Assembly: GCA_045119215.1 (NCBI GenBank)
Contig: JBGVDD010000229.1
Coordinates: forward strand, 1-64,000
DNA: 64,000 nt
DNA from: RUG11237 sp045119215
Lineage (GTDB): Bacteria; Bacillota; Clostridia; Lachnospirales; Lachnospiraceae
Direction of reading: 5' to 3'
In this document: positions 44,252-52,764 of the stretch, in pieces
Layout of the letters: each line of letters begins with the position of its first letter
How positions within the stretch are numbered: position 1 is the stretch's first letter
The notes under the pieces: model-generated
Database searches by the model: none
What the model saw: the letters and a program-made list of their open reading frames with translations, nothing else
What the model was told of the DNA's origin: nothing
Translations under genes and position numbers: made by a program

Positions 44252-44596
44252 TTATGTATACAACTCCAAACTAACATTTAATGCATTATTTACCTGATTC
44301 AATATATCGGCATCTAAATGACAAATCTTATCTCTTAATCTGGTTTTATCAATAGTTCTTAGCTGTTCCAGTAGAATCACGGAATCTTTTACCATGTGAT
44401 ACTGGTTTGCGCTTAACTCCACGTGAGTCGGCAGTTTTGCCTTGTTTAATTTAGAAGTAATTGCTGCACAAATTACAGTAGGACTATGGCGGTTGCCCAT
44501 GTCATTCTGAATAATAAGTACAGGTCTAATACCTCCTTGTTCTGAACCTATTACAGGTCTTAAATCTGCATAATATATATCTCCTCGACGTATCAT
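44252..44596 (-). CDS. mazF: MazF/NdoA (PemK) endoribonuclease toxin
   Basis: A 114-residue mRNA interferase. RRGDIYYADLRPVIGSEQGG opens the protein, RPVLIIQNDMGNRHSPTVI and AAITSKLNKAKLPTHVEL carry the conserved Arg and Thr residues, and the end is ILNQVNNALNVSLEL. As in B. subtilis, where alr is followed by the antitoxin gene ndoAI and then ndoA, it lies just behind alr. Here only 121 bases separate alr and mazF, and no antitoxin frame fits there. Cytosolic; it would cleave single-stranded RNA. Confidence 0.92.
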   Translation of the reverse strand: MIRRGDIYYADLRPVIGSEQGGIRPVLIIQNDMGNRHSPTVICAAITSKLNKAKLPTHVELSANQYHMVKDSVILLEQLRTIDKTRLRDKICHLDADILNQVNNALNVSLELYT

Positions 44597-44694
44597 GAAA
44601 TATCACTCTCCGAATAATTTTTAAGATTTTTATATTCTTATTTTTCACAATATTCTTTAAGTGTATTCAAAATTATATTGACAAAATATTACAA

Positions 44695-44713
44695 CGTATT
44701 TGTTCAGAACCAC
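44695..44713. repeat. Possible relic of the element end
   Basis: CGTATTTGTTCAGAACCAC matches 29588-29606 at 17 of 19 positions, in the alr-mazF gap. No second arm or flanking duplication is seen; it may be chance. Confidence 0.3.
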
Positions 44714-44717
44714 ATAA

Positions 44718-45911
44718 CTATTTTTTTAGCCAGTGAATTTGAGTATCTGAATAGTAATCTTTGGTTGCAACAGTTTTTCCATTTTCAATAAATTCTCTTG
44801 GAACTCTTTTACCAATATCACAAACCAACTCGTAGTTAAATCGGTGGGACAACTCACCTAATTCTTCGGCTGTTATGGTATGCTCCCCGTCTTTTCCAAG
44901 TAGGACAACTTTATCGCCCACTTTGATATCCTTAATATCGGTTACATCTATCATCATCTGATCCATGCAGACACGCCCGCAAATTTTTGCATATTGTCCA
45001 TGAATCAAAACGTATCCAATATTGGATAGACTTCTAGGGTAACCATCTCCATATCCCACGGGAATGGTTGCTATTACACGTTCTTCTTTTGAAATATAGG
45101 TATGACCATAACTAATCCCGGTATCTTTTGGAATCTTTTTGATGTGAACCACATGACTTTCTATGGACATTACTGGTTTTAATGGTACTGTGGATTTGTT
45201 AATCTCATCTGAAGGAAGGAGTCCATATAAGATAATACCTGCCCGAACCATATCCATCTGTACACCAGGTAAATCTGTAATCCCTGCACTGTTAGAACAA
45301 TGTTTTAATTTCAGAACAATGCCTGTATCTTCAATGTCCTTGGTAAATTTACAAAATAATTCATACTGTCTCTGGGCACTGGTTTTATCTGATTCATCTG
45401 CCTTGGCAAAATGGGTAAAGGCTCCTTCTATAACAATATTTGGAAGTGCATAGATACGTTGTATATCCTCAAGGGATTCTTCAGACGGAAGAAAACCAAT
45501 GCGCCCCATACCGGTATCTAATTTTAAATGGATGTAGGCAGTCCGGTTCATTTCCACTGCCTTATCGGATAGTTCCTTTGCCATGTCATAAGAAAAGACT
45601 GCCATGCGAACCTGGTCTTCTATCAGCATAGGAAATGAATACGGGAATACACCTCCAAGAATTAGTATTTGTTTCTTCATCCCTGCTTTTCTAAGAATAT
45701 CTGCTTCCTCTGCAGTAGCTACCGCATAGCCCCAGATTCTGTCATCCTTTTCATATAGATGTGCCAAAGGAATTGCACCGTGACCATAACCATCTGTTTT
45801 TATTACTGCTACAATTTGACTTTTGGCATCAATTCTTTTTTCTATTGATGCTATATTCTCTTTTACTGCGTCTAAATCTATTTTCGCACATACTCTTTTA
45901 TATTGCTCCAT
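44718..45911 (-). CDS. alr: Alanine racemase
   Basis: A 397-residue PLP enzyme that makes D-alanine for peptidoglycan. The PLP Lys is in VAVIKTDGYGHGA (about residue 39), and the catalytic Tyr side lies in ISYGHTYISKEERVIATIP with VGYGDGYPR. The start overlaps the end of nnrDE by 14 bases, and AGGAAATC precedes ATG 45911. The nnrDE-alr-mazF order resembles the nnr/acpS-alr-ndoA neighbourhoods of Firmicutes. A normal-length member. Confidence 0.95.
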   Translation of the reverse strand: MEQYKRVCAKIDLDAVKENIASIEKRIDAKSQIVAVIKTDGYGHGAIPLAHLYEKDDRIWGYAVATAEEADILRKAGMKKQILILGGVFPYSFPMLIEDQVRMAVFSYDMAKELSDKAVEMNRTAYIHLKLDTGMGRIGFLPSEESLEDIQRIYALPNIVIEGAFTHFAKADESDKTSAQRQYELFCKFTKDIEDTGIVLKLKHCSNSAGITDLPGVQMDMVRAGIILYGLLPSDEINKSTVPLKPVMSIESHVVHIKKIPKDTGISYGHTYISKEERVIATIPVGYGDGYPRSLSNIGYVLIHGQYAKICGRVCMDQMMIDVTDIKDIKVGDKVVLLGKDGEHTITAEELGELSHRFNYELVCDIGKRVPREFIENGKTVATKDYYSDTQIHWLKK

Positions 45912-47511
45912 TTTGATTTCCTCCTTGGTTTTCCCTTAAAACTGTATATATTTTATTCATTATATGCACAGCATTCATAGAGTAGTTCCCATATTCTTCT
46001 GATGCCTTTTCACCGGATAATCCATGTAAAAATACGCCCATACAGGCACCCTCATATAAAGTCATACCCTGACTAATCAAACCGGCAATCATACCAGTAA
46101 GCACATCGCCACTGCCTCCACAAGCCATACCATTACATCCGGATAGATTGATATAAGGCGGAAGAGACTTGCAATGAATATCAAAGCTTAGTTCTGGGGA
46201 TGCACCTACCAGGGTTCTGTGATTTTTGGCTACCAAAACACAGTGATGTTCTCTTGCAAAATCCTGGGTTATTTTTTCGTAAGAATCCAAGATAACTGAC
46301 ATATCCTGATGGGTTAGTCTTGCAAGCTCCTTAAGGTGGGGGGTAAAAATCCATTGTTTTTTGTGAGATTTTTGTGACAACCACTGTGGATGTTTGCTGA
46401 TTAAATTAATAGCATCAGCATCGATGATACAGGGTTTGTAACAGTGGGTTAATACATATTCTACAATCATCTCAGCCTGCTTTCCCTGACCAAGTCCTGG
46501 ACCAAGGACAACTACGCTAGCTTTACTTAAGCTTAATTTAAGCTTTTCTTTTAAAGCATCCTCTGAATCCTGTTCGGTATATGTGGTTAATACAGCTTGA
46601 AATAACAGTTGTTGCAAAATCTGACGGTTACATTCTTCTGAGAACAATTCTACCAGGCCACATCCGGTTGCATAGGCTGCACCCCCACTAAGATAAGCTG
46701 CCCCCGCCATATTTTGGCTCCCGGCAATACAAAGCACTCGTCCAAAGGTACCTTTATTTCCGTTGTTTTTTCTCCTTGGAATTCTACAAATATCTTCTCT
46801 GTCATAGGTAAAATAATCCGGTACCAGGTGTTTGTTTAAAAAAGGAATGGCGGATATACCGATATTTTTTGAAATTACTTCTCCAGAATAATCCCTTCCT
46901 TCTCTTAAATGCAGCCCTGGTTTTTCGTATTGGAAAGTAATTGTTTTATCTGCCTTTACTGCTGTTCCAAGGACTTTGCCACTGTCTGTGTCTATACCGC
47001 TTGGTATATCTATGGCATACACTTTGGCCTGTTTTCCATATTCATTTATTTGATTTATTGCCAGAGCATATTCCCCGCCCACTTCTCTTTTTACGCCAAT
47101 TCCAAAGATACCGTCTACAACAATATTGTATGGGGTTTTCTGAAATTTGTGAAGTATTTTCATCCTTTTTTTCTTTGATGGTGTGACTTCATCCTGCTGC
47201 TTCACTATATCAAGTTGTTCTTTCATGCCAAGGGAAAATTTCTCTTCAGGTCCAACAACATACAAATCTACACATACTTCAAGCTCTGCCAGTAATCGTG
47301 CTATGGCCACACAGTCTCCCCCATTATTGCCAATTCCTGCAACACAGGCCACTTTTAAACTTTTTAAATCCTTGTGCTGGTAATCATTTCGTATCTGGTC
47401 CACTACAGCTAAAGCCGCCCGTTCCATTAAAACCATGGAGGGAATCCCTAATGTTTCTATGGAGTATCTGTCACATTCTCCCATGGTATGACTTTTCAAA
47501 ATATACCTCAT
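45898..47511 (-). CDS. nnr: Bifunctional NAD(P)H-hydrate epimerase/ADP-dependent dehydratase
   Basis: 537 residues in two domains. The N-terminal YjeF_N epimerase (about 1-215) has GIGNNGGDCVAIARLLAEL, VDGIFGIGVKREVGG and IDIPSGIDTDSGKVLG. The C-terminal dehydratase (about 240-525) has GTFGRVLCIAGSQNMAGAAY, VLGPGLGQGKQ and CGGSGDVLTGMIAGLISQG. Together they repair NADHX and NADPHX made by heat or side reactions. The two activities are fused, as in many bacteria. It is the first gene of the nnr-alr-mazF cluster. Confidence 0.95.
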   Translation of the reverse strand: MRYILKSHTMGECDRYSIETLGIPSMVLMERAALAVVDQIRNDYQHKDLKSLKVACVAGIGNNGGDCVAIARLLAELEVCVDLYVVGPEEKFSLGMKEQLDIVKQQDEVTPSKKKRMKILHKFQKTPYNIVVDGIFGIGVKREVGGEYALAINQINEYGKQAKVYAIDIPSGIDTDSGKVLGTAVKADKTITFQYEKPGLHLREGRDYSGEVISKNIGISAIPFLNKHLVPDYFTYDREDICRIPRRKNNGNKGTFGRVLCIAGSQNMAGAAYLSGGAAYATGCGLVELFSEECNRQILQQLLFQAVLTTYTEQDSEDALKEKLKLSLSKASVVVLGPGLGQGKQAEMIVEYVLTHCYKPCIIDADAINLISKHPQWLSQKSHKKQWIFTPHLKELARLTHQDMSVILDSYEKITQDFAREHHCVLVAKNHRTLVGASPELSFDIHCKSLPPYINLSGCNGMACGGSGDVLTGMIAGLISQGMTLYEGACMGVFLHGLSGEKASEEYGNYSMNAVHIMNKIYTVLRENQGGNQNGAI

Positions 47512-47543
47512 AAATACACCTCTCTATCTTGCTTGAATAGCAT

Positions 47544-47573
47544 ACAAAAGAAGCGTGCATACCTACACGCTTC
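47544..47573 (-). terminator. Terminator of the coiled-coil gene
   Basis: GAAGCGTG (47550-47557) with CACGCTTC (47566-47573). On the - strand it is followed by TTTTG; the stop codon at 47574 abuts the stem. Confidence 0.75.
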
Positions 47574-48170
47574 CTATTTCTGTTCTTCTTCTAAATCAAA
47601 GATTTCTATTACTTCTGGTCCAAAAATATCATGCATATAGGAATACATCATCTTGTTTCGAGTTTCCTTGTCCTGCTTGCGTAAAACATTCTTCTTTAAT
47701 TCCACTCGAATCTGTGCAATCCATTTGGAAATTCTTTCTATTTCATCTGCATTTTCATGCATTTTTTGATGGCAATATGCCATGGTTTCTAACATCAGTG
47801 CGGTATTCACCTGTTTTAGTTCCTTGGGTAAATCCAGAAGTTGATTTTCATAATCTTCAATTTTCTCATTTATTTCACGAATCAATCGTTCGCTTTCACT
47901 CATTTTTTTACTGGAAGTATTGGAGGTCTCATGCATATTGTTCACTATACCGTCCATTAGTTTCTTTTTCAGCTTCTTTAAGTCTTTGATATCTGTGCGT
48001 AAACTCCCCTCACGCTTGATACAATCATTTACAGCCGCCTCCAATTCAACAATATTTGCGGGTTTATCCCCTATGGAAAATAATTTGTGCCATTTATGTT
48101 CTAATGGAAGTGGTGCAATTTTTTTTTCTTTTATATATGCTAAATACCTATCTTTTTCTTCTCCAGTCAT
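47574..48170 (-). CDS. Conserved coiled-coil hypothetical protein
   Basis: A 198-residue hydrophilic protein with no membrane segment. Residues about 40-160 are strongly alpha-helical with heptad-like patterns (EAAVNDCIKREGSLRTDIKD, SESERLIREINEKIEDY). The start LAYIKEKKIAPLPLEHKWHK and the end HDIFGPEVIEIFDLEEEQK show no known motif. It follows rex at 14 bases, so it may be co-transcribed. I do not recognise the family. It would be cytosolic and perhaps oligomeric. Confidence 0.6.
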   Translation of the reverse strand: MTGEEKDRYLAYIKEKKIAPLPLEHKWHKLFSIGDKPANIVELEAAVNDCIKREGSLRTDIKDLKKLKKKLMDGIVNNMHETSNTSSKKMSESERLIREINEKIEDYENQLLDLPKELKQVNTALMLETMAYCHQKMHENADEIERISKWIAQIRVELKKNVLRKQDKETRNKMMYSYMHDIFGPEVIEIFDLEEEQK

Positions 48171-48184
48171 TAGCTTATCCCCTT

Positions 48185-48820
48185 TTATCTTTGTCTATTA
48201 CTATTAATCTTGTATGACAGTCTCATTAAACTTTCAGATAAATGCACGTTTTCAACCATTACATCCTTGGGTAAATTTAAATCTGTATGTGCAAAATTCC
48301 AGATTGCTTTTACACCGCAGCTAACTAATATCCGAGCAACTTGAACAGCTCCGGTTTTTGGAATTGCCATAGCTGCGATTTGAATATCATTTTCTTTTAA
48401 AAAACTTTCCAGTTGGGAAATGTCATAAACTGGAATACCTCTTACGGTTGTACCTTTTAGCTCTTTCTTTTTATCAAACATGGCCTTAGTAATAAATCCT
48501 CGGGATTCAAAATTTCCATAATTTGCAATTGCCTGTCCTAAATTACCGGCACCAATGATAATCATATTATGGCGTTTGTCCAACCCTAAAATTTTACCAA
48601 TTTCGTCATAAAGAAAATTTACATTATATCCATATCCTTGCTGTCCAAACCCACCAAAATTATTTAAATCCTGACGAATCTGAGACGCAGTCACCTGCAT
48701 TCTTTCACTTAACTCTCCCGATGAAATTCTTTCTACACCACTGTCTTTTAGTTCACCTAAATATCTGTAATATCGTGGAAGTCTTTTAATCACAGCCTTT
48801 GAGATTCCTTTTTCACCCAC
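48185..48820 (-). CDS. rex: Redox-sensing transcriptional repressor Rex
   Basis: 211 residues. The N-terminal winged helix (about 5-80) has RLPRYYRYLGELKDSGVERI and VTASQIRQDLNNFGGFGQQG. The Rossmann domain follows with IIIGAGNLGQAIANY (about 95-109) and the C-terminal swapped helix NLPKDVMVENVHLSE. Rex senses NADH/NAD+ and represses fermentation genes when NAD+ is high. The GTG start at 48820 has GGAGG before it. Several possible targets lie in this window, but I found no clear Rex operator. Confidence 0.95.
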   Translation of the reverse strand: MGEKGISKAVIKRLPRYYRYLGELKDSGVERISSGELSERMQVTASQIRQDLNNFGGFGQQGYGYNVNFLYDEIGKILGLDKRHNMIIIGAGNLGQAIANYGNFESRGFITKAMFDKKKELKGTTVRGIPVYDISQLESFLKENDIQIAAMAIPKTGAVQVARILVSCGVKAIWNFAHTDLNLPKDVMVENVHLSESLMRLSYKINSNRQR

Positions 48821-48896
48821 TGTAATGCCTCCTTATAATATATTCTGTTTTTATTATATCGGAATGTTAAATTATTGTCAATAAAGGCTGAAACAT

Positions 48897-48922
48897 AGCC
48901 GGTGTATCCTTACACCGGCTTT
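48897..48922 (-). terminator. Hairpin between yqeY and rex
   Basis: AGCCGGTGT (48897-48905) with ACACCGGCT (48912-48920). It ends yqeY on the - strand; the following - strand sequence ATGTTTC is only weakly T-rich. Confidence 0.6.
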
Positions 48923-48926
48923 AAAC

Positions 48927-49364
48927 TTATTTACATAATTCAGCAACTACTTGATTGATTACCTTTCCGTCTGCTTTTCCTTTTAATTCAACCATAACAG
49001 CTTTCATAATCTGCCCTTTGTTTTTGGTAGCCACAACATCGGCAAATTTTTCAGTGATAAATGTCTTAACTTCCTCCTCTGACATCAATTTTGGAGCGTA
49101 CTCAGAAAACACATCGTATCTTGCCTGATATTCTGCCTTTAATTCAGCACGATCCTCTGGGCAGGAATCAATCTGTTCCTTAATGGTTTTGATTTCTTTG
49201 AGAATAACTCTGTCCACTAGTTCTTCCTTGATGTCATCACGACAGCCTTCGTCAATTGCTACCTTCTTAACTGCCGATACCAGAGTGGAAATAGCTTCTT
49301 TTCTCGCTTTATCTCTTGCTTTCATTGCTGCAACCATATCTTTTTGTAATGTTTCTAACTGCAT
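48927..49364 (-). CDS. yqeY: YqeY-like protein (GatB_Yqey domain)
   Basis: A 145-residue helical protein of the YqeY family, related to the tail of the amidotransferase subunit GatB. Landmarks: LQKDMVAAMKARDKARKEAI at the start, LKEIKTIKEQIDSCPEDRAEL in the middle (about 72-92, one region) and NKGQIMKAVMVELKGKADGKV near the end. It may interact with tRNA or aminoacyl-tRNA; the exact role is not established. GGAGG precedes ATG 49364. Upstream is the pullulanase gene with 37 bases between. Confidence 0.88.
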   Translation of the reverse strand: MQLETLQKDMVAAMKARDKARKEAISTLVSAVKKVAIDEGCRDDIKEELVDRVILKEIKTIKEQIDSCPEDRAELKAEYQARYDVFSEYAPKLMSEEEVKTFITEKFADVVATKNKGQIMKAVMVELKGKADGKVINQVVAELCK

Positions 49365-49401
49365 AGTAATATCCTCCTTAATCTATCCGTATTTATATGT
49401 T

Positions 49402-51828
49402 CTACTTCTTTCTTTTATTTACTTTTTGTGATTTTTTTGCTACTCCATCTTTGGCAATCACCATGGCGGAATAAGGCTGTATGGTCACCTTATCTCTGGC
49501 ACCTCCAAGACTTTCGGTTCCTGCATACTGGTGATTTACATATATTTTCCAGTCTCCCGCGGGAATATCAATTTCAGTCTCAACTGCTGTGTTATTATAC
49601 ATAACATAAATCTGAGATGCTGTCTCTTTTGGGTAAGAGCCGTCGATAGAGAATGCAGTAATTCCATTTGGCAAGCCTTCTGTAAATGTAATGTACTTTT
49701 CTATGTTATCTGTAGATGTCATCCGCAGTGAGGCATGGGCTTTACGAAAAGCAATTAACCCCTGATAGTATTCATACATATTTTTGTACAAGGGATCAGC
49801 CAAATTACTCCATTTTACTGCATTGATTTCATCACCGGATTTATAGCTGTTGCTGTCAAAGCATTGAGCTAAATTTTCTTTGTCACCTTCCGGTTTTTCC
49901 TTACTGCGAAGTATTTCCTCTCCTTCTGGAAAAAGCACAGCCCCCTGGGAGGTAAATAAAATCGCTGCGGCAAGTTTATTCTTCTGTGCTATCACAGTGG
50001 TATTTTTATCCCCACCAGCCATGGCCAATTTATCGAACAATGTATTATTATCATGACAGGAATTATAATTGATTAACTGTAGTGGCGTAGAGGCCCAGTT
50101 TGTTTTACCAGTTATAATTTTCCTTAATTTATCCGACTTTAAAGAATTTCCAGACACATATCCGCCGTCTGAGGATGTACCGTTTTTTCCACGGATGTTG
50201 TCCCTGAAAAAGTCATTATACATGGCCAATCCTGGCACACTGGATAAATTATCCTGAGTAGTAAGAGTATAACCGGATTTTGTCATGGTAGTAGATAAAG
50301 TTGTGGTCATATCCCAGCCTTCTCCATAAAAAATCACGTCTGGATGTTTGGCACGTACTGTATTAATGATTTCATTCATTGTTACTGTATCAATTAAACC
50401 ACCTAAATCAAACCGGAAACCATCCATGTGGTATTCGTCTACCCAGTAATTGACAGAATCTACGATATATTTTTTTACCATACTTCGCTCTGTGGCAGTA
50501 TCGTTACCGCAACCGCTACCGTTAATGTAATCTCCATAGTCATTAGTTCTGGAAAAATATTTTGGCACCAAAACATTGTAACAAAAATTATCCACATCGT
50601 AAACATGGTTATATACTACATCCATTACTACACTTATTCCGTTATCATGGAATGTTTTCACCATCTGCTTCACTTCTTTTACTCTTGCAGCACCATCTGC
50701 AGGATTTGAAGAGTAAGATCCTTCAGGAGTATTATAATTTACCGGGTCGTAACCCCAGTTGTAGTCCCCCTCTTTTGTTTCATCTACGGAACCAAAATCA
50801 TAAATAGGCATGAGATGTACATAGTTTACCCCCAGATTTTTTATATAGGTTAATCCGGTATAATCACCATTAGAATTGGTGGTATAGGTTTCAGTCAAGC
50901 CTAAATACTTGCCTTTATTTTTTACACCGGAATCTGCATCTATGGTGTAATCCCTTACATGAAGTTCATAGATAATATCATCAGTAAGGGCATTCCCTTT
51001 ATTTGGATTGGTATCCTTTTCCCAGCCTTCCGGATTAGTGGTGGACATATCCAGCACCATGGAGCGTTTTCCATTGATTCCTGCTGACTTTCCATAAGGA
51101 TCAGATGTTTCGCTAGACTTTCCTTCTGTGATAACACTGAAAGTGTAATAGGTATCTTTCCAATCACCTACCTTTTTTACCATCCAAACCCCTTGTTCCA
51201 ACAAAGACATATCGTCTGTACATATAATATCGTTCTGACTTGGATCACCTGACTTATAAAAGTTAATCATAACCTTTTGTGCTGTTGGGGCCCAGACCTT
51301 CACCATGGTTTCCTCTGGTGTGTAAGTCACACCTAAGTCATCCCCTTGATATGTAAAAGCATCCTCAAATTCGGGGGTTGAATAAAGTAATGGCATAGTG
51401 ACAGTAATTAGGTCATCTTTATATGAGACAACATATGTTTTTTGGGTATCTACAGTTTCCGCTACTTTTAGTGTGTATCGTGCGGCAGCTTTCACTCTGT
51501 TGTTTACGGTAAGTTCGTCACCGTTTTCGTCCAGTACCTTTACCTTATACTCCTCTTCCAGGGGAATAATGCCATCGGTAATCAATATAAAGGAATTGCT
51601 TTTAAGATTATATACAGCAGTTTTTATGCGGGCTTCTTTCTGAACCGCTGCTGTAGCTGTAGGCAATTCTTTGGTAACTTCCTTGTCCACCTTAGGTGTG
51701 GGGGTAGCAGTCAACTGTGACACTTCTGGTTTGGTTTCTTTTTTGTTATCTCCACAGCCTGTTAAATTACTGCCAAGCAAGACAAAGAGCATCAACATAC
51801 TTAAATATATTGACCATCTGCTTCTCAT
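49402..51828 (-). CDS. pulA: Type I pullulanase, lipoprotein (GH13)
   Basis: An 808-residue alpha-1,6-glucan hydrolase that debranches pullulan and starch outside the cell. Lipobox LTGC (Cys25) marks a lipoprotein. A CBM48-like domain with VKVWAPTAQKVMINFYKSGD lies at about 165-250 and the GH13 barrel at about 275-700. Conserved regions: DVVYNHVYD (I), DGFRFDLGG (II, Asp nucleophile), YGEGWD (III, Glu acid) and NSCHDNNTLFDKL (IV). The Pro/Thr-rich segment after the lipidated Cys is a linker. It has its own promoter with a palindrome in the leader. The C-terminus is basic (KKSQKVNKRKK). Confidence 0.92.
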   Translation of the reverse strand: MRSRWSIYLSMLMLFVLLGSNLTGCGDNKKETKPEVSQLTATPTPKVDKEVTKELPTATAAVQKEARIKTAVYNLKSNSFILITDGIIPLEEEYKVKVLDENGDELTVNNRVKAAARYTLKVAETVDTQKTYVVSYKDDLITVTMPLLYSTPEFEDAFTYQGDDLGVTYTPEETMVKVWAPTAQKVMINFYKSGDPSQNDIICTDDMSLLEQGVWMVKKVGDWKDTYYTFSVITEGKSSETSDPYGKSAGINGKRSMVLDMSTTNPEGWEKDTNPNKGNALTDDIIYELHVRDYTIDADSGVKNKGKYLGLTETYTTNSNGDYTGLTYIKNLGVNYVHLMPIYDFGSVDETKEGDYNWGYDPVNYNTPEGSYSSNPADGAARVKEVKQMVKTFHDNGISVVMDVVYNHVYDVDNFCYNVLVPKYFSRTNDYGDYINGSGCGNDTATERSMVKKYIVDSVNYWVDEYHMDGFRFDLGGLIDTVTMNEIINTVRAKHPDVIFYGEGWDMTTTLSTTMTKSGYTLTTQDNLSSVPGLAMYNDFFRDNIRGKNGTSSDGGYVSGNSLKSDKLRKIITGKTNWASTPLQLINYNSCHDNNTLFDKLAMAGGDKNTTVIAQKNKLAAAILFTSQGAVLFPEGEEILRSKEKPEGDKENLAQCFDSNSYKSGDEINAVKWSNLADPLYKNMYEYYQGLIAFRKAHASLRMTSTDNIEKYITFTEGLPNGITAFSIDGSYPKETASQIYVMYNNTAVETEIDIPAGDWKIYVNHQYAGTESLGGARDKVTIQPYSAMVIAKDGVAKKSQKVNKRKK

Positions 51829-51869
51829 AATTGAAAACTCCTTTAATCTGATAAAAATACAAATAACAG

Positions 51870-51898
51870 GTAACTGTTCAGAATTACTGAACAGTTAC
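51870..51898. repeat. Solo palindrome like the element ends
   Basis: GTAACTGTTCAG, a five-base loop and CTGAACAGTTAC, a perfect 12-bp stem in the pullulanase leader. It resembles the terminal hairpin of the 134-bp elements (29589-29617) but lacks the middle. The 8 bases on each side share TAACA, weakly suggesting a decayed duplication. It could instead be an operator. Confidence 0.5.
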
Positions 51899-51911
51899 GC
51901 TAACATTTAAT

Positions 51912-51939
51912 ATATTACAGTAATTTTACATAATGTCAA
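51912..51939 (-). promoter_or_regulatory. Candidate promoter of the pullulanase gene
   Basis: On the - strand TTGACA (51939-51934), a 16-base spacer and TAATAT (51917-51912), about 80 bases before ATG 51828. Confidence 0.5.
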
Positions 51940-51987
51940 GAAAAAGGTAGGAATATTTATGATTTAATTAAGAATCATTATTGAAAA

Positions 51988-52764
51988 CTATGCTTCACGT
52001 ACAGCGTCTTTCATGTTCTTTACATAATCGTATACATAGCTTTCACTATTTCTTCCATGTTCTGCAATAATTTTCACAATGGCACTTCCCACAATGGCTC
52101 CATCAGACAAGGCAGCCATTTTCTTTGCCTGTTCCGGGGTTGCAATACCAAATCCAACTGCACAAGGTGTGTCGGTTGCCGTTTTCACCAGGGAAATCAT
52201 CTCTGAAATATCTGTTTTGATTTCTGTACGAACACCGGTAACACCAAGAGAAGACACACAGTAGACAAATCCTTTGGCACCTTCAGCCAGTTTACTGATT
52301 CTGTCGTGGGAGGTTGGGGCAATCATGGTAATTAAATCAACGCCGTATTCCTTACATACCTCAGAGATTTCATCCTTTTCTTCATATGGAAGGTCAGGTA
52401 CAATGAGACCATCGATGCCACATTCCTGACAGCGTTTCATGAATTTTTCCTTTCCATAGGTAAAAATTGGATTAATGTAAGTGAGATATACCAATGGAAT
52501 ATCTGTGTTTTTGCGCACCTTTGCCACCATGTCAAACAATTTATCTGTAGTACAACCTGCTGCCAGGGCACGCTCATTTGCTTCCTGAATCACCGGTCCT
52601 TCGGCAATTGGGTCTGAAAACGGTACACCAATTTCAATTAAATCAGCACCGGCTTTTTCCATAGCATAAATTAGTTTTTCTGTTGTGTCCAAATCCGGGT
52701 CACCACCGGTCAAAAATGAAATAAATGCTTTACCGTCTTTAAATGCGTTCTGAATCTTACTCAT
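51988..52764 (-). CDS. trpA: Tryptophan synthase alpha chain
   Basis: 258 residues from ATG 52764, preceded by AGAGGAG; longer readings into trpB lack one. FLTGGDPD, then LIEIGVPFSDPIAEGPVIQE with the catalytic Glu and Asp (about 49 and 60), and GIDGLIVPDLPYEEKDEI are conserved. It cleaves indole-3-glycerol phosphate and passes indole to TrpB. It overlaps trpB by eight bases (ATGAGTAA). It is the last gene of the trp operon. Confidence 0.96.
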   Translation of the reverse strand: MSKIQNAFKDGKAFISFLTGGDPDLDTTEKLIYAMEKAGADLIEIGVPFSDPIAEGPVIQEANERALAAGCTTDKLFDMVAKVRKNTDIPLVYLTYINPIFTYGKEKFMKRCQECGIDGLIVPDLPYEEKDEISEVCKEYGVDLITMIAPTSHDRISKLAEGAKGFVYCVSSLGVTGVRTEIKTDISEMISLVKTATDTPCAVGFGIATPEQAKKMAALSDGAIVGSAIVKIIAEHGRNSESYVYDYVKNMKDAVREA

